Assembly: GCF_000468495.1 (NCBI RefSeq)
Contig: NC_022444.1
Location: 3,466,432 to 3,530,431, forward strand
From: Megalodesulfovibrio gigas DSM 1382 = ATCC 19364
Lineage (GTDB): Bacteria > Desulfobacterota > Desulfovibrionia > Desulfovibrionales > Desulfovibrionaceae
Reading direction: 5' to 3'
Length of the DNA: 64,000 nucleotides
The notes under the pieces were generated by a model. It searched no databases and was not told where the DNA came from. It worked only from the letters and a program-made list of their open reading frames with translations. The number at the start of each line of letters is the position of its first letter. Within the stretch, counting starts at the first letter, position 1. The translations under genes and the position numbers were made by a program. Below, piece by piece: positions 26,801-34,184 of the stretch.

Positions 26801-26855
26801 GTACAAGGCCTGCCTGGTGAACCTGCGCAAGTGCGAGAAGGTCACGGAACTGTAG
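23826..26855 (+). CDS. fdhA: Formate dehydrogenase catalytic subunit (W/Mo-bis-PGD, Cys form)
   Basis: A 1009-residue protein with a GAGGAGG site 5 nt before ATG 23826. The N-terminus has a twin-arginine signal (SRRGFLK) with cleavage near AYA at 35, so the enzyme is periplasmic. Cys50, 53, 57 and 85 give the CX2CX3CX27C site for the proximal [4Fe-4S] cluster, followed by the bis-molybdopterin-guanine-dinucleotide domains. The metal-ligand position is Cys189 (ARVCHSSTV), codon TGC at 24390-24392, followed by the active-site His190. In many Desulfovibrio enzymes, including the crystallised D. gigas W-enzyme (described with SeCys158), this residue is selenocysteine; here it is encoded as cysteine. 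It catalyses formate oxidation (or CO2 reduction) and passes electrons to FdhB. Confidence 0.95.
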   Translation: MGLSRRGFLKCTSAGVVGLSLARFGINAAPVSAYAATMKIEDSKEFISICPFCSCCCNTLVHVKDGKIINVEGDPDYPVSGGGLCAKGASLRSLHTSPNRLTKPLYRAPGSDKWEEKDWDWMMERIAQRIKETRDRDFKQKNEAGQTVNRVESIFHLGSSQVSNEEAAVLHQMIRALGIVHFDHQARVCHSSTVPALAESFGRGAMTNHYNDIQNADAILIMGSNCAEHHPMTFRFVNRAKQKGAVVMHVDPKFSRTSARSTFHVPIRSGTDIAFLGGMVKYILDNKKYFEDYMMEYTNAAFIVGEKFSFTDGIFSGFDPKKKKYDKSAWAFEKDDAGLPKKDPTLKHPRCVLNLLKEHYKGYTPEQVSSITGVSVKDILRVYEAFTATGKPDKAGTVIYALGWTQHTVGVQNIRLSAMVQLLLGNIGIAGGGINALRGEPNVQGTTDHALLYGYLPGYHNVPTANFQTLGEFIKSQTPLSKDAKSVNWWQHRPKYVVSLLKAWYGEHATKENDFCYAYVPKLDPDMDCSHLFIFDRMYKGQIKGGLCFGHNPAQSMPNVHKARKALDKLDWLVIGEVFHNETTDNWQRPGVDPKTIKTEVFLLPSAYRAEKEGTVSNSGRWHMWHYKAAEPLGMSRNMGEMFVEMMTRVKKLYAKGGTFPDPVVKADFPETFDADLVCRKTNGWFTRDVKIGDTEYKKGQQVPGFPTLQDDGSTVSLNWLYCGGYTDAGNLAKRRDLTQTPMQAKLGLYPGFAWAWPMNRRILYNRASVDKNGKPFNPERVVIAWEGGKWVGDIPDGGAPPLAMEKGTYPFIMTTEGRSQLYGPGRADGPFPVHYEPAETPVKTNPLSKQMSNPCMKVMESDMDKLAENGDPRFPIVLTTYSLTEHWCSGSETRNGPALLEAEPQQYVEMSHELAKEKGINNGDVVEVESLRGKVQAVAMVTVRIRPFQVQGKTVHLVGMPFAFGWTKPKCGDSVNRLTPSVGDPNTTIPEYKACLVNLRKCEKVTEL

Positions 26856-26874
26856 GATTACAAGGAGAATCGAA

Positions 26875-27618
26875 ATGCCCAAGGCGTTTCTCGTCGATAC
26901 CACCCGCTGCACGGCCTGCCGCGGCTGCCAGGTGGCCTGCAAGGAATGGAAGGACCATCCGCCCGTGGCCACCAAACAGACCGGCACGCACCAGAACCCG
27001 CCGGATCTGAACCCCTATAACTACAAACTCGTCCGTTTCAGCGAGCACCTGCTTGATGGCGTGGTCAAATGGTACTTTTTTCCGGATCAGTGCCGCCACT
27101 GTGTGGCGCCGCCCTGCAAGAACACCGCAGATATGAGCCTGGAAGGCGCCGTCATCCAGGACGAAGCCACAGGCGCGGTGATTTTCACGGAAAAAACCAA
27201 GGAGATCTCCAAGGCCGATCAGGAATCCATCCGGGAATCCTGTCCCTACGACATCCCGCGAAGCAACGAGAAAACCGGCCTGCTCACCAAGTGCGACATG
27301 TGCATCGACCGCGTCCAGGCCAACCGCCTGCCCATGTGCGTCAAGAGTTGCGCCATGGGGGCCATGCAGTTTGGCGAGCGCGAGGAGATGCTTAAAGTCG
27401 CCCAGGCCCGTCTGGCCGAAATCAAGGCCGAATTCCCCGCCGCCAAGCTGTTGGATGCGGACGATGTGGCCGTCATCTTCCTGGTGGAGGATGATCCCAA
27501 ACGCTACCACACCCACGCCGTGGCCCAGCTGACCGCACCTGCCGGGCCGCTCTCGCGTCAACAGTTCCTGGCCAGGGCCAATCCCTTGAGGGGCCTGGCC
27601 CGTACCTTCCACGGCTAG
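26875..27618 (+). CDS. fdhB: Formate dehydrogenase iron-sulfur subunit
   Basis: A 247-residue ferredoxin-type subunit that starts 19 bp after fdhA with an AAGGAG site. Cluster motifs are CTACRGCQVAC at the N-terminus, CRHCVAPPC, which lacks the usual fourth cysteine directly after it, and CPYDIPR / CDMCIDRV / CVKSC. The incomplete set fits the three [4Fe-4S] clusters known in the beta subunit of the D. gigas-type dimeric enzyme. It has no signal peptide and should be exported with FdhA by the Tat system. It carries electrons towards periplasmic cytochromes; no membrane anchor subunit is encoded here. Confidence 0.93.
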   Translation: MPKAFLVDTTRCTACRGCQVACKEWKDHPPVATKQTGTHQNPPDLNPYNYKLVRFSEHLLDGVVKWYFFPDQCRHCVAPPCKNTADMSLEGAVIQDEATGAVIFTEKTKEISKADQESIRESCPYDIPRSNEKTGLLTKCDMCIDRVQANRLPMCVKSCAMGAMQFGEREEMLKVAQARLAEIKAEFPAAKLLDADDVAVIFLVEDDPKRYHTHAVAQLTAPAGPLSRQQFLARANPLRGLARTFHG

Positions 27619-27755
27619 GGCAAGCTATCTTTGAAAGAAGTTCTCGGGGGAAAACCTTTCTAAAGAAAGTTCTTCCGCCCTTCAATAGCTGGCCCCCTTT
27701 CCAAAGACTTTTATTGTGATTCAAGGTCACTATCAAAGTTTTGGAAGGGGAGAGC

Positions 27756-27796
27756 GCGAGAGGGGAGAACCTTTTGCAAAAGGTTTCCCCTCTCGC
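27756..27796. terminator. Strong hairpin between fdhB and fdhE
   Basis: GCGAGAGGGG-A-GAACCTTTT pairs with AAAAGGTT-T-CCCCTCTCGC. A T-run follows after AAGGTCC. It probably terminates or attenuates fdhAB transcription. Confidence 0.7.
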
Positions 27797-27932
27797 AAGG
27801 TCCTTTTTCAAAATTAAACTGCTCTAGCGCAGTCCGCCGCCAGCTCGACACAAGGTCCGGTCCGGACACACACACCACCCGTGCGGACGCCGTTTTGCAA
27901 CGGCGTCCGCACCCGAATCAGGAGCAATGTTC

Positions 27933-28844
27933 ATGGAATCCACGCGCGTTTCTCCCGCTGCGGCCCGTCTGCTGGCCGATGCTGCAACACTCTCCAGGGA
28001 ACTGCCGGAATTGAAAGGACTGATCGAAAGCGTCGCCCCGCTGTTGGCCGCCCGGGCCGAGCTGCTGGAGACGCTCCCCGGCTGGCAGGGACCGTTGCCA
28101 CAGGTGGAAGAGCCGCATTTCTGCCAGGGAAATTACCTGTTGGCCGAGTCTGGATTTCAGGCCCTTGCCCCGTTGCTCCCCCTGGCCGCCCAGCGACTGC
28201 TGCCGGCCATGACCACGGCCTTTCCCGGCCTGGCCGGGGAGCTGGACACCCTGCAACGAGGCCTGACAGAGGGTGCCCTGCCCTTTGCTGATCTGGAAGC
28301 CCTGGCCCTGGACGAAGAGGATATCCGCCTTGCCGGCGTGTCGCCAGAGGTGTTGCGGTTTGTCGCCTGGCAGTTGGTCAAGCCGCTGCTGGAGCGCCAG
28401 GCCCAGGATCTGGCGTCCCTCATCCGCCACCTGCCCTGGACGCAGGCCACCTGCCCCATCTGCGGTGGCGGGCCAGACTTCTCCCGTCTGCTGCGGCCGA
28501 AGGACAACGCCGAATTCATCACGGCCCACGGCGGCGCGCGCCACCTGCGCTGCGCCACCTGCGCCGCGGAATGGAAATACAAGCGCATCAGCTGCCCTGC
28601 CTGCGGCAACGAGGAGCCCTCGACGCTGACGGTCCTGCGCAACGAAGCCCGCCCCGGCGACCGCGTGGACGCCTGCGACGTCTGCAAGGCCTACCTGCTG
28701 TGCCTTGATGCGTCAGAAATGATCGATATCCCAGATACTTCAATCGCCATGCTCACCATGCTTCCCCTGGAACTGCGCGCCCGCCAGGCCGGCTACACGC
28801 CCATGGCCCTGCAACCCTGGGAGCTGGAGGAGCCGGCGTGCTGA
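27933..28844 (+). CDS. fdhE: Formate dehydrogenase accessory protein FdhE
   Basis: A 303-residue protein. ATG 27933 is preferred over ATG 27927 because it sits 8 nt from AGGAG. The C-terminal half holds rubredoxin-like metal sites CPICGG, CATCAAEW, CPACGN and CDVC typical of FdhE, which helps mature and insert the cofactor of respiratory formate dehydrogenases before Tat export. Its place behind fdhAB is standard. Confidence 0.9.
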   Translation: MESTRVSPAAARLLADAATLSRELPELKGLIESVAPLLAARAELLETLPGWQGPLPQVEEPHFCQGNYLLAESGFQALAPLLPLAAQRLLPAMTTAFPGLAGELDTLQRGLTEGALPFADLEALALDEEDIRLAGVSPEVLRFVAWQLVKPLLERQAQDLASLIRHLPWTQATCPICGGGPDFSRLLRPKDNAEFITAHGGARHLRCATCAAEWKYKRISCPACGNEEPSTLTVLRNEARPGDRVDACDVCKAYLLCLDASEMIDIPDTSIAMLTMLPLELRARQAGYTPMALQPWELEEPAC

Positions 28845-28895
28845 TGGCTGGTGCAATGGGGATGGTCTCGGCGGCACTGTTGCAAAAAACAGTTC

Positions 28896-29447
28896 TCAGC
28901 CCATCGCTTTCCCAAGGTACCTGTAAATCGTCGCCTTGGAGAGGCCATACTCTCGCATCAGGTCCTTAATCAGGAGCCCACTCGCCCGTTTTTGCTGCAA
29001 CTCCAAAATCTCGTGCGGGCGCAGAGCCTTGCTGCGCCCGAACTTGACCCCGTTTTCCTTGGCCTTGAGGATGCCGTCCATCTGCCGCTCGGCTCGGATT
29101 TCCGTCTCAAACTGCCCGATGGCGCCCAGCATGTTGAACAGAAGCCGCCCTGTGGCGTCGCCGGTGTCGATGTTCTGATCGAGCACCTTGAGGTAGACCT
29201 TCTTGCGCGTGAGCTGTTCGGCGATCTGGCACAGGTGCAAGGTGGATCGGGCAAGCCGGTCCAGCCGCGTCACCACCAGCGTGTCGCCTTCGCGCACATA
29301 CTCCAGACAGGCGTTGAGCCTGGGTCGTTCCCCGGATGCGCCCGAGCGGGTTTCTTCAAAGAGCTTGTCACAATGGGCCAGCTTGTCCCGCTGCACTTGC
29401 AGGCTCTGTCCCCGCGAAGAGACCCTGGCATAGCCGACGATGGCCAT
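28896..29447 (-). CDS. Serine recombinase (TnpR-type resolvase)
   Basis: A 183-residue resolvase/invertase. The catalytic serine lies in GYARVSSRGQS near residue 10, with RLDRLARST and the arginine-rich GQFETEIRAERQMDG helix conserved. The C-terminal helix-turn-helix is intact (LMREYGLSKATIYRYL). Just beyond its stop, 28873-28886 reads GGCACTGTTGCAAA, which resembles IS6-family ends. A 5'-deleted second copy lies at 38596-38872. No transposase is beside it, so it is probably the surviving part of a transposon. Confidence 0.9.
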   Translation of the reverse strand: MAIVGYARVSSRGQSLQVQRDKLAHCDKLFEETRSGASGERPRLNACLEYVREGDTLVVTRLDRLARSTLHLCQIAEQLTRKKVYLKVLDQNIDTGDATGRLLFNMLGAIGQFETEIRAERQMDGILKAKENGVKFGRSKALRPHEILELQQKRASGLLIKDLMREYGLSKATIYRYLGKAMG

Positions 29448-29606
29448 GGGTTGCCCTCGGTGTGCTTATTCGTTTTAGACAATGTGAGAACATAGTATTG
29501 AGACATGGAAAAAGACACGTCAAGGGGTGAGGCGCAAAAAGTATAGGTTGAGAGACGCAAGACTTTCCCATGGCAAGGCGAAAGCCTCCTGTGGGTGCGC
29601 CGCGCT

Positions 29607-29642
29607 AAGCCCTTGGCCGGACACAGCGCCGGCCAAGGGCTT
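29607..29642. terminator. Perfect 14-bp hairpin
   Basis: AAGCCCTTGGCCGG and CCGGCCAAGGGCTT flank an 8-nt loop. There is no long T tract. It stands between the resolvase and the Fic remnant and probably isolates their transcription. Confidence 0.6.
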
Positions 29643-29684
29643 ATGGGTAAATATGGGTATGAATGCAGGTATGGAGCGCAGCAC

Positions 29685-29812
29685 ATGCCGAACTCTGACA
29701 CGATCCACACCTCTCCCGAACTTCTGTCGCTCATTGCGGAATGCGATGAGTTCAAAGGGGCGTGGCGTGCCCTTGGGGCGTTGGCCCCCGAGCGCCTGAA
29801 CGCCTTGAGTTA
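29685..29812 (+). pseudogene. Fic-family protein, N-terminal fragment
   Basis: From ATG 29685 the frame reads LLSLIAECDEFKGAWRALG and then ALAPERLNAL, the start of Fic (DUF4172-type) AMP-transferase proteins. The similarity stops abruptly at about 29810, where the 3' end of the oppositely oriented hipA gene begins; the Fic catalytic motif is gone. This is a recombination joint, not a functional gene. Confidence 0.65.
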
Positions 29813-31108
29813 TGCCCCCCGCTCAAGCCGTGCTCGCGTCAACGCGCAACGTCGGTGCAGTTCCTCAAGGATAGGTGTCAGGATGGCATGCGTCTCGCCC
29901 TGCTGAATCGTCTCGGCGACCAGGGTTTCGGCAAGCACGGGCAGGCGCGCTGCCAGCGTTGCGAGACGCTTTTTGAGCTGTGCCGCAGACAGGCCGGACG
30001 CAGTGGCGAAGCGCTCCCAGTGACGCGGCATCACATCCTCAAACACGTATCTCCCGCCGATCTTCATGGCCATCCTGTCCGTCAGCTCTGGATAGACCGC
30101 CGTGCAGAGCACATCATACAACGGTGCCAGCACCGCGCCTTGGGCTGCGTACAGCAGGGAGAAATTCTTGGCATGGGCGTCGTGATTGCCAAGCAGGGCG
30201 TTGAACAGCATGGCGTCGAGCAGGGCCAGGAGATGCGGCGCGCTGGGACGCGTGGCCTGCCGGAGCAGCGAAAAGCACTGCGCGGCATCGGGCCCGCCTT
30301 CGTTTTGGTATTTATACTCGGGCGGCACGCCCAGGGCCTGGCAGAAATCCTCCTGGTGCAGGCGATGGATGGTGCCGTTGGCCAGTCGCTGACGATCATA
30401 GCGGGTCACGAGCAGCAAGGCGCGGCCGGCCACGCGATGCACCTGGACGGCGGCCGTGTGCAGCTTCAGTCGAGCGGCCAGGGTCATGCAAAACCACTCG
30501 TTGCACACGCTCCCCTCCACACCGGCGATGGCCGGTTTGAGAATATGCGTGCTCGCAGTGCCATGCAGGGGGAGGCCGATGCGCCCCTCCCAGACCACCA
30601 CCGGCAACTTGTCCTGCGCGCCGGCCAGGGACAACCGAACGCCGGCCTCGCCAGCCAGCAGCGGCCTTCGGGGCAACTCCTCCATGAGCTGCAGCAGGGC
30701 GGCGTCATCCAGCCAGCGGACCCGCTCGCCCTCCTCTCCTCCCTCTCCCCCATCTCTCGTGAAGGTGGCTTCCTCCGCGGGCGTCTGTCCCGGCTCCAGC
30801 AGAGTCACCGCCCCGGCGCATTCCCCGCCAAGCCGGTCCAATAAGGCAAAATCATTCCTGGCGGAGATATGCAGCATCCGCGCAATGCTCGCGCGCATGG
30901 CGCCTTCGGGCAACAAGCCGGCAAAAAAGGGCCGGGCGGCCCTGTCGTCGAAGATCTCCGCGCGCAGGGGCAAGGACATGGACAAGGGGCGCGCCGTGGC
31001 AGACTCCAGCCACGGCGCCGCATACACGAATCCCAGCCGCCCGTCCTGTTGTGAAAGCGTCCCCACAAGCCGGGCATCCCACCAGACCTGCAACTCCCGC
31101 GGCGTCAC
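29810..31108 (-). CDS. hipA: HipA-type serine/threonine kinase toxin
   Basis: A 432-residue HipA with the N-terminal HipA_N region (WWDARLVGTLSQQDGRLGF) and the kinase core: SLAGAQDKLPVV, the catalytic GNHDAHAKNFSLLY, and LYDVLCTAVYP as the metal-binding Asp. It starts at GTG 31108, overlapping the hipB stop as GTGA. HipA kinases inactivate glutamyl-tRNA synthetase or other targets and cause dormancy; HipB neutralises them. All key kinase residues are present, so it is probably functional. Confidence 0.92.
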   Translation of the reverse strand: MTPRELQVWWDARLVGTLSQQDGRLGFVYAAPWLESATARPLSMSLPLRAEIFDDRAARPFFAGLLPEGAMRASIARMLHISARNDFALLDRLGGECAGAVTLLEPGQTPAEEATFTRDGGEGGEEGERVRWLDDAALLQLMEELPRRPLLAGEAGVRLSLAGAQDKLPVVVWEGRIGLPLHGTASTHILKPAIAGVEGSVCNEWFCMTLAARLKLHTAAVQVHRVAGRALLLVTRYDRQRLANGTIHRLHQEDFCQALGVPPEYKYQNEGGPDAAQCFSLLRQATRPSAPHLLALLDAMLFNALLGNHDAHAKNFSLLYAAQGAVLAPLYDVLCTAVYPELTDRMAMKIGGRYVFEDVMPRHWERFATASGLSAAQLKKRLATLAARLPVLAETLVAETIQQGETHAILTPILEELHRRCALTRARLERGA

Positions 31109-31359
31109 GGCTGCGCTCCAGGCTCGGTCTTTGCTTCACCCGCAGGCAGACCGTCGATAATCAGGCCGCCGCCCAGGGCCTGCACCACGCGCAGCATGGT
31201 TTCAAAGCGCACCGAAGGCTTGCCGGCCTCCAGCTCCACAATGAACCGGACGCCCACACCGGCCGCAAGGGCCAACTGCGGCTGGGTGAGCCCCAGGGCC
31301 TTGCGCGCAGCACGAACGGCCTTGCCCAGCGCAGCAGCATCTTGAATGGAAACTGGCAT
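31105..31359 (-). CDS. hipB: HipB-type antitoxin / Xre repressor
   Basis: An 84-residue protein starting at ATG 31359 (PVSIQDAAALG). The Xre helix-turn-helix is clear (LGLTQPQLALAAGVGVRFIV, ELEAGKPSVRFETMLRV). It precedes hipA in the usual order and should repress the operon by binding the three palindromes upstream. Confidence 0.9.
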   Translation of the reverse strand: MPVSIQDAAALGKAVRAARKALGLTQPQLALAAGVGVRFIVELEAGKPSVRFETMLRVVQALGGGLIIDGLPAGEAKTEPGAQP

Positions 31360-31366
31360 GACTTCA

Positions 31367-31478
31367 TTCCCTTTCGGGAAATACTCGGACGTTTTTACCG
31401 CAAGATCAAGCAAAAGTTCCCGTTCGGGATTTTTTTGCCTTGATGGCAGAAAAAAAGAATATATTTCCCGATCGGGAA
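31367..31478. promoter_or_regulatory. Three hipBA operators
   Basis: TTCCCTTTCGGGAA (31367-31380), TTCCCGTTCGGGAT (31417-31430) and TTCCCGATCGGGAA (31465-31478) are near-identical palindromes. Their centres are 50 and 48 bp apart, close to five helical turns, so bound HipB dimers would lie on one face of the DNA. The first overlaps the hipB leader. Confidence 0.85.
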
Positions 31479-31483
31479 TTATG

Positions 31484-31633
31484 GCGCTACATCTCCGGCC
31501 GCTGGCGCACGTCCGGCCACTTGGCACGAGGAAACACCAGCCCCAGGCCGGTCCAGTTCAAGCGATCCATAATCCGAACGCCTTCGGGATCGCCGTCAGG
31601 CACGAAAATGCGGATGATGAAGGGGGGCGGTCA
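31484..31633 (-). repeat. Captured 5' fragment of the GIY-YIG gene
   Basis: About 150 bp nearly identical to 60935-61083, the first ~48 codons of the GIY-YIG gene. The ATG is lost and one extra G is present. The fragment begins six bp beyond hipBA operator 3. Confidence 0.88.
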
Positions 31634-31661
31634 ACTTCGATTCAGAAAGTGTCTGCCCAAC

Positions 31662-32183
31662 TCAAAACAATCCGCATGGGGTAGTAGCAACTTTTATGTA
31701 GCCACCTGAAATTGCCTTGTTGCCTGGGGTGCAATCTAAAATTTCTTTGCTGATTATCATTTTCTCATCGCTTACAACTATTACGCATTCATCCTTTTGC
31801 AGTATGGATATAGTTCTTTTCTCGAGCGTGGGCTTATTGGTGCAATCCTTTCCATGATACAAGTCTACACCAAAGTTGGAGATTGATACCAAATTTACTT
31901 CGCTGGCCGCACGCAACTTATCTCCAACTTGAAGATGCTCAATTGATGCATCGACATCTTCACGGAGTAGAAACAGTTGCCCCTGGTCAGATCGGCTTCT
32001 ATTTGTTGCGACGCCATAATAGGCCATTGCGTTCAAGCCGAGTTTTTGCGCCTTGACTGCTTCAATTTTACAAAACCAACTAGTCGGAAGAGTGAAGCTT
32101 AAAATTCCATATATTGCCCCGACAAACACAACAACCGCAGGTATCATCCCAAGTGCGGCTATCAATCTTTTAACTTTATCCAT
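31662..32183 (-). CDS. Unknown membrane-anchored protein
   Basis: A 173-residue protein from ATG 32183 (an ATG at 32192 is also possible). One N-terminal transmembrane segment (LIAALGMIPAVVVFVGAIYG) is followed by an extracytoplasmic domain with several cysteines and no recognised motif. AT-rich compared with the surroundings, which points to recent acquisition. No function assigned. Confidence 0.55.
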   Translation of the reverse strand: MDKVKRLIAALGMIPAVVVFVGAIYGILSFTLPTSWFCKIEAVKAQKLGLNAMAYYGVATNRSRSDQGQLFLLREDVDASIEHLQVGDKLRAASEVNLVSISNFGVDLYHGKDCTNKPTLEKRTISILQKDECVIVVSDEKMIISKEILDCTPGNKAISGGYIKVATTPCGLF

Positions 32184-32252
32184 GGCCTGCATCTCTCCAT
32201 ATAAAAGTATTTTACTTTATAATATACAAAATTTTAAAAAATGCAATATCAA

Positions 32253-32541
32253 TCACACCCCCTCAAACACATCCTCCGCAACTTCCCTGGCATTTCCCAT
32301 TTCCACGAATGCCTGGAGCACGCTGCGTACTTCTGCTGCCTTGGCGCGGGTGAAGGTGGCGCGGACGGTTGCCAGGGAGAGGGAGATTCGGCCAGGAGGT
32401 CTCGCACAGCTCGGTCAAAAAACTCTGCGCATTGGCCAGCTCCGCCCCGCCCGACCTGTTCCAGCGGTTGATGAAGGCGGCGACGGGACACGGAGCGTCC
32501 GGGGTGGCGGGAGAAGCAAGGGAAGTGGCGGATTCTTGCAT
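32253..32541 (-). pseudogene. Collapsed MmeI-like (type IIL) methyltransferase remnant
   Basis: From ATG 32541 the minus strand reads FINRWNRSGGAELANAQSFL then TELCE, which resembles the N-terminus of class IIL/MmeI-like restriction-methylation proteins (FIxRWxxSGGAExANxQxFLxELC). In another frame the segment ends VRATFTRAKAAEVRSVLQAF and stops at 32253, which resembles the C-terminus of the same family. Everything between (about 900 codons in homologues) is missing, consistent with an internal deletion. Confidence 0.5.
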
Positions 32542-32699
32542 GGTGTTGTGTATCGGAGGGTGGATAGAAGCGAAAGCCACCATGCGGGGAATGGGCGGGG
32601 AGGTCCAGGGAGGAGGGGGGGGCTGTCACGAATTGTGCAGCACCATTTTCGGCTTACTCGGCAGGTCCATTCATCAAGAATACTCAGAAGTTTTTGATG

Positions 32700-33003
32700 G
32701 CAATTTTTAGTAATAATTTTGGAAAATTTATTTTATTATTTCAGTATATTAAATTATTTTCAAAGCACTATTCACAACAGAAAAAATATCATTAAATGTA
32801 TTAATTTTTACATTATTTTTTACATATATAAACACGAAATATTATTCCATAGAAAACCAGTCAGGAGAAACGGCTTGACAGTCCATCCCTAACACTCAAG
32901 AACAAGGCAGCGTCCACCTGCGTATGTTGCACTTATTGCATATATTTCATTTGGGTGTTGCCCCCACCTTCCTCCTCAATGCCGCACCAACGCAGGAGCT
33001 GCC
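32700..33003. other. AT-rich intergenic stretch
   Basis: No gene, strong hairpin or repeat seen. The base composition drops sharply from the GC-rich flanks, as in transferred DNA. Confidence 0.6.
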
Positions 33004-33486
33004 ATGAACAATCTCGCCCATCACCAGCCGCCGCCCTCGGCGCAGGACGCCGCCCTGGCGCGGTTGTCCGGTCAGATGTTGTCGCGCCTTGCCGCCGGAA
33101 ATCGCCCCTTGCGGGTGCAGGTGCTTGAGGCCGGGCTGGAATCTCCCCTTGAGCTGCCCTCGGGGGCCGTGTCCCTGCTGGTGGACATCCTGGAGGCGAT
33201 GGCCGCCGGGCGCGGCGTCACGCTCATTCCAGAAACTGCCGAGCTGACGACGGTGCAGGCCGCCGAGGTGCTCAACGTCTCCCGCCCGTTCCTGATCCGC
33301 CTGCTGGACACGGGCGAAATTCCCCACCGCAAGGTTGGGACACATCGACGCGTCCGCATGGAAGACGTGCTGGCCTACAAGCAACGCATCGACGCCGAGC
33401 GTGAAGCCATCCTCGATCAGCTTGCTGCCGAGGCCCAGGCGCAGGACATGGGATACGAGCGCCTCAGACCCCCAGGACATCCATGA
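33004..33486 (+). CDS. Excisionase-HTH antitoxin of a PIN-type module
   Basis: A 160-residue protein with a MerR/excisionase-like helix-turn-helix at ~80-125 (ELTTVQAAEVLNVSRPFLIR, HRKVGTHRRVRMEDVLAY). Proteins of this type are antitoxins for PIN-domain toxins. Its TGA overlaps the ATG of the PIN gene as ATGA. Confidence 0.78.
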   Translation: MNNLAHHQPPPSAQDAALARLSGQMLSRLAAGNRPLRVQVLEAGLESPLELPSGAVSLLVDILEAMAAGRGVTLIPETAELTTVQAAEVLNVSRPFLIRLLDTGEIPHRKVGTHRRVRMEDVLAYKQRIDAEREAILDQLAAEAQAQDMGYERLRPPGHP

Positions 33487-33702
33487 CGCCCTGTATCGCG
33501 CTGCTTGATGCAAATGTCCTGTACCCGGCCCCCATGCGCGATCTGCTGCTGCAGCTGGCGGTGGATGATCTGTTCCGTGCGAAAGGTTCAAGCGCGGCTG
33601 CGCAATCCGCACTATTCCGTGCCAGACTATCTCGCCATCCTGTCGCATCAAGGACTTACCAAGCCGACAGAAAATCTAAAAGATTCTGGAATGTATCTTT
33701 AA
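33483..33702 (+). pseudogene. PIN-domain toxin with internal deletion and frameshift
   Basis: The start CIALLDANVLYPAPMRDLLL is a PIN-domain N-terminus with the first catalytic Asp (LLDAN). After DDLFRAK the similarity breaks. A different frame then supplies NPHYSVPDYLAILSHQGL, which fits the C-terminus of this toxin family, ending at 33702. The central ~100 residues with the remaining acidic residues are lost, so the toxin is inactive. Confidence 0.65.
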
Positions 33703-33755
33703 TGAAAGCTCATATATTTCACACTATTATTTACATTTTCAGGCTTAATTTTTAG

Positions 33756-34130
33756 TAGAAAATTTCAATATATTTAACTTATCAAAAGCGGCAACTTTCA
33801 CGTATTGCTACACGATAGAGAATGAGAAAGATATTGCGATATATTTTCCATCGCCAACTGCCCTTGAACGGACACCCTCGACGGTGTCCTTTCTCACTCG
33901 GCTACACCGCGTGACTGGTCCCCCCAGAATGCGTCGATCCCGTTATGGCTTGGGCGAACACGGATGATTCACGGGCAGTCTGTTTCCCTGGCGTTTTGGC
34001 CATGACAATACAGCATCCGTATGAACAAGTTGCGCAAAAATGCTTGATAAAATTCACGATTGATATCGATGTGTTATATATTTTTTACAGTAAAATTCTA
34101 GACATCTAGCCCGGCATGATGTTAGTCTAA
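33756..34130. other. AT-rich leader of the partition operon with a dyad
   Basis: No gene is seen. CTAGA-CA-TCTAG at 34098-34109 is a perfect dyad 75 bp before parA and is a candidate operator or centromere-like site. Confidence 0.45.
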
Positions 34131-34184
34131 TTTTTGATAGGAAACTTGGCAGGAAACGCGACAGAAAATCCGGGAGTAATTACG

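Noticed and set aside
23679-26987. 1102-codon open frame on the minus strand opposite fdhA
   Set aside because: It is a shadow of the high-GC fdhA gene; its translation is His/Gly/Val-rich and has no motif, while the plus strand has clear FdhA motifs.
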